Assembly (NCBI GenBank): GCA_016206235.1
Contig: JACQRZ010000037.1
Location: 1-11,106, forward strand
Length of the DNA: 11,106 nt
Source: Candidatus Uhrbacteria bacterium
GTDB lineage: Bacteria > Patescibacteriota > Patescibacteriia > JACQRZ01
Reading direction: 5' to 3'
The first letter of the stretch is position 1; the number at the start of each line of letters is the position of its first letter. The position numbers and the translations under genes were made by a program. Shown one piece after another: positions 5,694-11,106 of this stretch. The notes under the pieces are model-generated. The model was not told the origin of the DNA and made no database searches. It saw only the letters and a list, made by a program, of their open reading frames with translations.

Positions 5694-6878
5694 TCACATC
5701 ATTTTTTTTCTTATAAACGCTGGGATTTCAATTTCGTCTTCATTATCTGATGGTGCCTGATGCTCTTCCACCTTCGGTTTGCGCTCCTCTTTTTGCAATG
5801 CCTTCATTGATGCCATGCGCGGCGTTGGTGGATTAAATAGTGACTGATTTAACGGATACGACGATGGACGCTCACTATACGTTTTCTCGTAGGGAGCTTT
5901 TGATACAACTTTATCGCGATCACAAAAACCAGTCGCTATCACTGTAATGCGAATTTCATCGCCTAAGGTATCATCGATGACGGCTCCAAAAATAACCTTT
6001 GCATCAGGATCAGTTGAGCTTGTGATTATTTTTGCTGCCTCATTAATTTCAAGCATGCCAAGATCAGGACCTCCAGTCACCGTAAATAAGACGCCCTTCG
6101 CGCCCTCGATTGAGAGATCGAGCAATGGACTTGAGATTGCTGCCTTTGCAGCCTCAACTGCACGGTTATCTCCACTCCCCCGGCCAATACCCATAAGGGC
6201 AGAGCCCGTTTCTCGCATTATGGAGCGTACATCAGCAAAGTCCACATTTACAAGACCTGGTACCGTAATCAATTCTGAAATGCCTCGCACACCTTGCTGC
6301 AACACTTCGTCAGCCATCTGAAATGCATCAACGAGTGAAGTCTTTTTATCAACAATCTGTAAAATTTTGTCGTTTGGTATGGTAATGATGGCATCTACTT
6401 TCGACGCCAGCGCCTCCCATCCCGATTCGGCAATAGTTTTTCTCGATGAACCTTCAAAGGTAAATGGCCTAGTAATAACGGCGATTGTAAGGGCGCCAAT
6501 ATCTTTTGCCAAATCAGCTACAACCGGAGCCGCACCTGTTCCCGTTCCACCACCCAGTCCGCAGGTGATAAAAACCATATCAGCACCCGCCAATGCATCG
6601 CGAATCTCGTTTTGACTCTCCTCTGCTGCACGACGACCCATTTCAGGATCCATACCAGCACCAAGACCTTTGGTTATCGACTTTCCAATATGCAGTTTCG
6701 TTGTTGCTTGTGAATGGTGTAAGGCCTGGATATCGGTGTTTGCGGCTAAAAATTCGACACCACGCACCTTTGAAGTCACCATACGATTAATCGCCGATCC
6801 TCCACTTCCTCCAACGCCTATAACCTTTATTTTTGCAAAGCCCTCTATCTCTGGCTTGATTTCCATACCATTATCCAT
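5694..6878 (-). CDS. ftsZ: Cell division protein FtsZ
   Basis: FtsZ is the tubulin-like GTPase that polymerises into the division ring. The 394-residue protein is complete: an N-terminal glycine-rich VIGVGGSGGSAINRM (19-33), the tubulin signature GLGGGTGTGAA (107-117), and the T7 synergy loop NVDFADVRSI (211-220) with the catalytic aspartates. A variable linker (about 330-382) leads to the C-terminal peptide EIPAFIRKKM (383-393), which contacts FtsA and other membrane tethers. A second in-frame ATG encodes Met5; I kept the first. There is no Shine-Dalgarno. A -10-like CATAAT (6886-6891) lies 7 nt before the start, and a strong hairpin lies upstream of it. ftsA is 64 nt upstream and a terminator follows. 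Confidence 0.98.
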   Translation of the reverse strand: MDNGMEIKPEIEGFAKIKVIGVGGSGGSAINRMVTSKVRGVEFLAANTDIQALHHSQATTKLHIGKSITKGLGAGMDPEMGRRAAEESQNEIRDALAGADMVFITCGLGGGTGTGAAPVVADLAKDIGALTIAVITRPFTFEGSSRKTIAESGWEALASKVDAIITIPNDKILQIVDKKTSLVDAFQMADEVLQQGVRGISELITVPGLVNVDFADVRSIMRETGSALMGIGRGSGDNRAVEAAKAAISSPLLDLSIEGAKGVLFTVTGGPDLGMLEINEAAKIITSSTDPDAKVIFGAVIDDTLGDEIRITVIATGFCDRDKVVSKAPYEKTYSERPSSYPLNQSLFNPPTPRMASMKALQKEERKPKVEEHQAPSDNEDEIEIPAFIRKKMM

Positions 6879-6889
6879 TTACAAAATTA

Positions 6890-6917
6890 TGTGATGTCTC
6901 ACTAAGGAAACATCACA
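6890..6917 (-). other. Hairpin in the ftsA-ftsZ gap
   Basis: TGTGATGT and ACATCACA form a perfect 8-bp inverted repeat 12 bases apart. The stem extends inward by T-G, T-A and C-G to 11 pairs, closing a CTTAGT loop. It sits 12 nt before the ftsZ start, and its base overlaps a -10-like CATAAT. The T-run after it (TAATTTTG) is weak for a terminator. It could be an attenuator, an RNA processing or stability element, or an operator. Confidence 0.6.
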
Positions 6918-6942
6918 CACCAGTGTAACACCACAAAAGTGT

Positions 6943-8205
6943 TCATGGCAAGAGGGCCTTGAACCATTTTTTTACTCGGCCTGGTACGTCTATCGAATTT
7001 TCAAGTCCAAAGAAAAATGCGTTGTGCTGCGCACTTTTTGCATGAGCTGAAAGCCCCCATAATGCAAGGCTTGTTGCTGTTGTATATCCCTGGTCAAAAA
7101 GCGCCTCGATTGGATTTAAAACAGTCTTTTGTTGTGCAAAACTTGTAGGCAATTTAAGAAATTTTTTTGCTGACTCAATAATGCCATGAAGCCTTGATCC
7201 GCCTCCGGTTAGTATAACTCCTGCCGGCAGCATGCCACTTCTACCGATTTTTTTAAATTCAAGCTCAATTTTATCAAAAATTTCCTCCACTCGGGCATCA
7301 ACAATTTGTGAGATCATTTTCATTGATACCATTCCTTGTTCATGCTCATCGATTTCTGCCAAGTCAATATCCAATTTTTTATTCACCTCTTTACCAATTA
7401 ATTTGCCGTAGTCGCACTTAATTTTCTCGGCTACCTCAAGCGGTATGCGAAGACCAATAGCGATATCGTTTGTTATATGATCAGAGCCATAGGGAAGCAC
7501 CACGGCATGAATAACTTCACCTTCTTCATACACAATGATACTGGTTGTTGAGGCGCCAATATTCAATAGTGCGCATCCGAGTTCGCGCTGTTTATGTGTT
7601 AGAACACCTTCTGCGGTTGCTAAGAGAGAAAAAACAAGATCATCGATTTCAAGCCCAGTACGGTAAATACACTTTGTAAAGTTCCGAATCTCAGAGGAAA
7701 ATCCTTGAATAATAAGGGTGTCAACCTCAAGGCGAGTGCCTGTCATTCCTAGAGGATCTTTGATTGAAATCTGCCCATCAATGATTGAGTGTCGAGGAAT
7801 GACATGGAGTATTTCGTAGTTCGCTGGTGTTGCAATTGCTCGTGCGGCTTCAATGGCTCGTTCAAGATCTGCCTTTAATATTTCGCCGTTTACTTTTCCT
7901 ACTGCGACAACACCACGGCTCGTTTGCGGCACAATATGGGTGCCGGTAATGCCGACGGTTGCTGATTCAATAGGTACACCACTCATGCGCTCGAGTTTTT
8001 CAATACACGCAGTGATTGCTTGTACCGCAGTATCAGCGCTTGTGATTGATCCCCTATGGATGCCTTCAGCTGGCATCTCGGCAGCGCCAAGAATTTGAAG
8101 CTTATGTTCATTGCCATCGAGATACTCTTGGCCAACAACCATCCGTATGTTGCTTGATCCTATATCAAGACCTGCGATTGTTTGTTCTTTCATATCCACC
8201 CACAT
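6943..8205 (-). CDS. ftsA: Cell division protein FtsA
   Basis: FtsA is the actin-fold ATPase that tethers FtsZ to the membrane and recruits later division proteins. At 420 residues it is full length. Visible are the first phosphate loop AGLDIGSSNIRMVVG (11-25), the inserted 1C region (about 85-170), the second phosphate loop LLNIGASTTSIIVYEEG (213-229), the adenosine motif GVILTGGGSRLHG (329-341), and a C-terminal amphipathic helix VPGRVKKWFKALLP (407-420), the membrane-targeting sequence. The start at 8203-8205 gives MWVDMKEQ; Met5 is an alternative and matches the usual family start better. Its promoter is at 8241-8269, giving a leader of about 29 nt. It pairs with ftsZ downstream. Confidence 0.97.
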   Translation of the reverse strand: MWVDMKEQTIAGLDIGSSNIRMVVGQEYLDGNEHKLQILGAAEMPAEGIHRGSITSADTAVQAITACIEKLERMSGVPIESATVGITGTHIVPQTSRGVVAVGKVNGEILKADLERAIEAARAIATPANYEILHVIPRHSIIDGQISIKDPLGMTGTRLEVDTLIIQGFSSEIRNFTKCIYRTGLEIDDLVFSLLATAEGVLTHKQRELGCALLNIGASTTSIIVYEEGEVIHAVVLPYGSDHITNDIAIGLRIPLEVAEKIKCDYGKLIGKEVNKKLDIDLAEIDEHEQGMVSMKMISQIVDARVEEIFDKIELEFKKIGRSGMLPAGVILTGGGSRLHGIIESAKKFLKLPTSFAQQKTVLNPIEALFDQGYTTATSLALWGLSAHAKSAQHNAFFFGLENSIDVPGRVKKWFKALLP

Positions 8206-8240
8206 TTTTGCATTTTTGTGCGTTATATTCTTACCTTTAC

Positions 8241-8269
8241 ACTATATACTAAACGTGATGCTATTTCAA
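8241..8269 (-). promoter_or_regulatory. Promoter of ftsA(-ftsZ)
   Basis: On the minus strand, -35 TTGAAA (8264-8269; five of six) and -10 TATAGT (8241-8246; five of six) are exactly 17 bases apart. This is the best promoter match in the window. The -35 lies inside the last codons and stop of dgkA, so division genes can be expressed independently of the ybeY-dgkA unit. The expected start of transcription is near 8234. Confidence 0.62.
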
Positions 8270-8635
8270 ATTGAATAAGTCAATGATCTTAGGGATGTAC
8301 AAAAACGCAGCGACACAAAGAGACGCATAGGAAACAATGAGTACGCCTGCGGCAAGCATATCCTTAAGATCTCCTACGTATTCAGAGAGTCGAGGCTTCA
8401 TGCCGTCGAGCACACGCTCCAAAACTGTATTAAGCACTTCTGTTGCAAGAACTGCCGTGATCGTAAGAGTAAGAATGGTATATTCACTATAAGAAAAATG
8501 CAGAATACGGGCCATTGCAATAGCACAAACAGCGCTCATAAGCTGTATCCTGAAATTCTGTTCCTCACGAAAAATGCGCTCCAACCCATGAAACGCATGA
8601 TGAATACTTTTAAACAGAAGTCGAAGATTTAGCAT
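8261..8635 (-). CDS. dgkA: Diacylglycerol/undecaprenol kinase family protein
   Basis: This small integral membrane kinase phosphorylates diacylglycerol or, in many Gram-positives, undecaprenol, feeding the lipid carrier of wall synthesis. The length of 124 residues is normal. The amphipathic N-terminus (FKSIHHAFHGLERIFREEQNFRIQL) is followed by three membrane segments (about 32-48, 51-70, 95-115). The family core is present: EVLNTVLERVLD (66-77; canonical 'E.LNT..E...D') and the KD..AAG motif (91-97). Which lipid it uses cannot be decided from the sequence; proximity to division genes suggests envelope lipid recycling. Its ATG overlaps the end of ybeY by 7 bases, and a purine-rich GAGGGG sits 4 nt upstream as a possible ribosome-binding site. 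Confidence 0.93.
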   Translation of the reverse strand: MLNLRLLFKSIHHAFHGLERIFREEQNFRIQLMSAVCAIAMARILHFSYSEYTILTLTITAVLATEVLNTVLERVLDGMKPRLSEYVGDLKDMLAAGVLIVSYASLCVAAFLYIPKIIDLFNLK

Positions 8636-9081
8636 ACTACCCCTCGCCTTTTTGCATAGTCAAAGATATTTTTTGCTAAAGAAAACATTGCTTTGCGCTC
8701 TTTTGGTGTTTTGTGGTCATACCCATAAACATGCAATGCGCCATGAATGACTAAACGCGCCATTTCCTGCGATAAAGATGTTTTGTATTTTTTTGCTTGG
8801 CGCCGTGTTTGCGGAAAGGATATAAACAGCTCTCCCTGATCACGTTTCTCATTTCCTTCAGCCGGATAACAAAACGACAGTACGTCGGTAACCTTTGGCC
8901 TTTTGAGATATACTGAGTGTAATTTTTTTATAGCAGCATCTCCGACAATAATAATGGTGAAATCGATCTTTTTTCGTGAAACAAGAATCTCTTCGACAAA
9001 GGAAATAATTTTTGTATACCATGAGTGCTGCGCTACCACACCCCTCATAGACTCTGAACTATCTACAATAAGCTTTGCCAT
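8629..9081 (-). CDS. ybeY: Endoribonuclease YbeY, rRNA maturation
   Basis: YbeY is a zinc-dependent single-strand RNase needed for 16S rRNA 3' maturation and ribosome quality control. The 150-residue protein has the family marks: TDVLSFCYP (65-73), GELFISFPQ (83-91) and the metal site HGALHVYGYDH with His113, His117 and His123. The catalytic set is complete. The C-terminus overlaps dgkA by 7 bases, a pairing seen in many bacteria. The start has no Shine-Dalgarno and is preceded by the repeat-rich region 9082-9220, so its promoter is probably inside that repeat; I could not define it. Confidence 0.96.
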   Translation of the reverse strand: MAKLIVDSSESMRGVVAQHSWYTKIISFVEEILVSRKKIDFTIIIVGDAAIKKLHSVYLKRPKVTDVLSFCYPAEGNEKRDQGELFISFPQTRRQAKKYKTSLSQEMARLVIHGALHVYGYDHKTPKERKAMFSLAKNIFDYAKRRGVVC

Positions 9082-9220
9082 ATCAATACTAAATCCGAAA
9101 TCTCAAATTCGAAATCCGAAACAAATTAAGAATAAAAAAATTCAACAGTTTAAACATTTAGTATTTTTGATTTTCGCATTGTTTCGTGCTTCGCGCTGCG
9201 AATTTCGTGCTCTTACTTCA
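9082..9220. repeat. Repeat-rich intergenic filler between ybeY and the calcium-loop gene
   Basis: Two separate pairs of direct repeats are visible, both with 21-bp period: aaatccgaaa at 9091-9100 and 9112-9121, and tttcgtgct at 9182-9190 and 9203-9211. Other parts are an A/T run with seven A's (9134-9140), the 8-bp palindrome gtttaaac (9148-9155) and a small TTCGC-AGC-GCGAA hairpin near 9190-9202. From memory, similar CGAA/TTCG-rich filler recurs between genes in candidate-phyla genomes. No gene of convincing coding character is present here. Confidence 0.6.
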
Positions 9221-10300
9221 TTATTTCCTCGTAAACGAAAGGTCGGTAAAAATAAAACTCTGTAACATCATTTGAAATGTCGATGCAAACTCTAGAGATC
9301 GCTTAGTGTTTATATTGTACTTCAAAACGATCACAATCCCGCCGTCCCTGTCGCGAGCTGTATTTCTCGTAATATAGACCGTCAACGCATCGAGGCTTTT
9401 TACTGCCGTCCATGTATCACTTGTTGATGTTTGAACTTGGGCATTATTTTCCTGCGGAGAGACGACTTTGGTATACCACTCGAGTGCAGATAGATGGTCG
9501 GGATTATCCTCTGCAGTAATGGAAAAAAATTCTCCACTTGCCGTACTCAAAACTACTTCTTTTTCAGCCGCATTCACTGGTTTCGCTATCCATGATGATG
9601 GATAATATAATGAGTATTTAAATGTCTGGTTGGTGTAGGTATTAACAAGTCCAGAAGTATCTAGCCGAGCTCCCTGAGGATGGAGCGGATCATAGAGGCG
9701 GAGTATCTCATCATTATCGCTAAAGCCATCGCCATCGCTATCTGGCTTTTGAACATCGGTACCGTAGAGCCGCTCTTCGGTGTCTGTTAACGCGTCACCG
9801 TCTACATCAGTGCCTGGCGCTCCCTGTGCATCCTGCTGAAGTGGAGTTGTCGACTCAGTAGTGTCTGTTTGCTGCTGCGGCGCCTCTTGTTGAACTTCTG
9901 TTTTCTGCTCAGGCTCGTCTGGAAGCGTGCTTGCTGCGGGCACTTGTATTGATTGAGTTTGATCAGGTTCTGTTTGCACAGGCTGCTCTTCCTTCTTTTG
10001 TTCCTGTTCTTGGGCTTGCTCTTCTTTTTTGATCTCTACCACTGAAGACTTTTCCGGATCAGGCTTGCTAAGCACAATCAGCACAGCAACCGTACTTCCA
10101 ACAAGCAGAAGAGCGATAATACCCAGTCCAATGATAAGTGGCGCCTTTGACGTTCTCTGCGGTTTTTCCCGAAATTTTTCAGGCATCGCAAAGACAACCG
10201 GCTCGTTTTGCAACGGTACGGCTGCCTGTGATACACCTGGCGATAATGCCTTAGTCTCTTGCTTTTCTGTAAGCAAGGCTTCTTCAATCAGATCAAACAT
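9221..10300 (-). CDS. Single-pass membrane protein with calcium-loop repeats and a C-terminal beta domain
   Basis: This 359-residue protein has no specific name that I recognise. Order: a cytoplasmic tail (1-53) ending in basic residues KPQRTSK; one membrane helix (about 54-78); a long Glu/Gln/Pro-rich linker (80-160); two DxDxDG loops, DVDGDALTDTEE (165-176) and DSDGDGFSDNDE (187-198), of the thrombospondin type 3/dockerin-like calcium-binding kind; and a folded domain (about 216-355) starting FKYSLYYPSSW, which resembles the PsbP-like 'Y.YP..W' type. Positive charges before the helix put the C-terminal part outside the membrane. A likely ribosome-binding AGGA lies 7 nt before the start. The upstream neighbour (10339-11043) has the same layout, so the pair probably arose by duplication. 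A surface or envelope role is inferred. Confidence 0.8.
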   Translation of the reverse strand: MFDLIEEALLTEKQETKALSPGVSQAAVPLQNEPVVFAMPEKFREKPQRTSKAPLIIGLGIIALLLVGSTVAVLIVLSKPDPEKSSVVEIKKEEQAQEQEQKKEEQPVQTEPDQTQSIQVPAASTLPDEPEQKTEVQQEAPQQQTDTTESTTPLQQDAQGAPGTDVDGDALTDTEERLYGTDVQKPDSDGDGFSDNDEILRLYDPLHPQGARLDTSGLVNTYTNQTFKYSLYYPSSWIAKPVNAAEKEVVLSTASGEFFSITAEDNPDHLSALEWYTKVVSPQENNAQVQTSTSDTWTAVKSLDALTVYITRNTARDRDGGIVIVLKYNINTKRSLEFASTFQMMLQSFIFTDLSFTRK

Positions 10301-10338
10301 TCGTATATCCTAATTACGAGTTGCTCCTTACTGGTTAC

Positions 10339-11043
10339 TTACTGTCTGTTCCACTGAATTTTCTGCTCTTCGGTCATCTTACCCTGACCTAAAGGGTTAT
10401 AACCGTTTTTTATTTCATCGGCATCAGTATAGGTATCTCCGTCGGTATCAGCACTTGTTGAACTTGTGTGATATACATACGTCTCATCGTAATCATTTAA
10501 CCCATCGTTATCCGAATCAAATGATTTCAGTGCTTCAAGCGGATCTTGCTGTGTTTGCGTCGCACTGCTTTCTGGTTGTACTTGAGACGATGTTTGATCT
10601 AAAACCTCAATATTTTGCGTTGGAACAGTAGCATCTGGCGCTGGCATTGTGAAATCAGTTGGCTGCACAGGTGTTGTGGCACTATCGGAAACGGTTTGGG
10701 ATTCTGTACCATCGAGGGGCTGATCTGTCTGTGGCAGTACAACACTCTCTGGAGAAGGTGTCTCCACTGGCTCTTGTTGGCTTGCAGTATCTGCGGACTT
10801 TTTACTCATGCTTGAATAGATGCCAAAACCTGCGCCTGTTAAAAGCGCGAGTACAACTACCACTCCAACAATGATGATCATTCCTTTTTTGGGACTCATG
10901 CCATTGGTATGTGAAGTTGTATACTCCTGCGACATCACGTTTGAAAGTGGACTCTCAGCCTGTGTCGCGCCGTAGCCTTGTGCAGAGGCGGATTCATCAA
11001 ACATGTCTGTTGGCTGCTCAGCTTGTTGCGGATCGTTGAACAT
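10339..11043 (-). CDS. Single-pass membrane protein with two calcium-loop repeats
   Basis: This 234-residue protein is unnamed. It has a hydrophilic N-terminal tail (1-53) ending SPKKG, one membrane helix (about 54-77), a Ser/Thr/Gln/Pro-rich low-complexity linker (80-170) and two calcium-type loops, DSDNDGLNDYDE (176-187) and DTDGDTYTDADE (199-210). A short end, GYNPLGQG and a charged tail, follows. It shares the layout and an MF(D/N) start with its downstream neighbour but lacks that protein's C-terminal domain. The charge bias predicts that the loops are outside the cytoplasm. The ribosome-binding site is weak (TTAGAG), and the start abuts the tandem-repeat filler. The stop is 38 nt before the next start, consistent with an operon. 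The function is unknown. Confidence 0.78.
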   Translation of the reverse strand: MFNDPQQAEQPTDMFDESASAQGYGATQAESPLSNVMSQEYTTSHTNGMSPKKGMIIIVGVVVVLALLTGAGFGIYSSMSKKSADTASQQEPVETPSPESVVLPQTDQPLDGTESQTVSDSATTPVQPTDFTMPAPDATVPTQNIEVLDQTSSQVQPESSATQTQQDPLEALKSFDSDNDGLNDYDETYVYHTSSTSADTDGDTYTDADEIKNGYNPLGQGKMTEEQKIQWNRQ

Positions 11044-11106
11044 ACTCTAAGTGTTAGGTATTAGGTGATAGGTATTAGCTTAATCACTAGAAGCTAGAAG
11101 CTAGAA
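11044..11106. repeat. Tandem and filler repeats at the right window edge
   Basis: The last 20 bases are a 7-bp tandem repeat, ctagaag, in nearly three copies (11087-11106), running off the window. Next to it is a degenerate ttaggta-type series (11053-11078: gttaggtattaggtgataggtattag). Similar short AT-rich filler is, from memory, frequent between genes in candidate-phyla genomes. No promoter is evident within the visible part. Confidence 0.6.

Noticed and set aside
5947..6321. 124-codon open frame on the plus strand
   Set aside because: It is antisense to the conserved core of ftsZ; its composition mirrors the reverse complement and it has no recognisable motif.
5694..8205. TGA recoding (code 25) considered
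   Set aside because: TGA ends ftsA, ftsZ, scpB and pyrH at the expected family lengths, and two of these form normal junctions (an ATGA overlap and a hairpin-T terminator).
9082..9220. CRISPR array considered because of repeated words
   Set aside because: The repeats are only 9-10 bp, occur in pairs, and have no regular spacers of CRISPR length.
8903..9265. 120-codon plus-strand frame across ybeY and the intergenic repeat
   Set aside because: It covers the 5' half of ybeY in antisense and then translates the repeat DNA; it has no ribosome-binding site and no domain.
10078..10287. 69-codon minus-strand frame
   Set aside because: It is an alternate frame inside the membrane protein at 9221-10300, whose own frame shows a membrane helix and calcium loops.

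Overview
The window looks like a stretch of chromosome from a Candidate Phyla Radiation (Patescibacteria, Parcubacteria-like) bacterium. The evidence is compact gene packing on one strand, frequent start codons without a Shine-Dalgarno, an UMP kinase closer to the archaeal subtype, small membrane proteins carrying DxDxDG calcium-loop repeats, and short AT-rich intergenic filler repeats. This assignment is inference from style, not from a marker phylogeny. TGA is a genuine stop codon here (ftsA, ftsZ, scpB, pyrH), so the code 25 lineages (Gracilibacteria/Absconditabacteria) are unlikely.

Every supported gene is on the minus strand, so transcription runs from high to low coordinates. From the right: a 7-bp tandem repeat and filler (11044-11106); two paralogous single-pass membrane proteins with extracytoplasmic calcium-binding loops (10339-11043 and 9221-10300); a repeat-rich intergenic region (9082-9220); ybeY and dgkA, which overlap; a good promoter whose -35 lies in the last codons of dgkA; ftsA, a hairpin, ftsZ, and a terminator; then a scpB-tpiA-TPR protein unit with a near-leaderless start. 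A well-formed promoter at 3357-3385 then drives tRNA-Thr(GGT), tRNA-Tyr(GTA) and tRNA-Thr(TGT), followed by rpmG (L33) and pyrH. tRNA-Pro(CGG) sits 3 nt after pyrH. At the left end an XRE regulator directly precedes an ABC exporter that runs off the window.

Functionally this is mostly a core block: ribosome maturation (YbeY), lipid carrier or lipid phosphorylation (DgkA), Z-ring assembly (FtsA/FtsZ), chromosome condensation (ScpB), central metabolism (TpiA), translation (tRNAs, L33) and pyrimidine nucleotides (PyrH). The accessory parts are the two calcium-loop membrane proteins and the regulator-exporter pair.

I see no CRISPR array, rRNA, insertion sequence, phage gene or toxin-antitoxin pair, and no clearly new multi-gene system. 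No gene-free stretch exceeds 300 bases; the largest is 139 bases (9082-9220).
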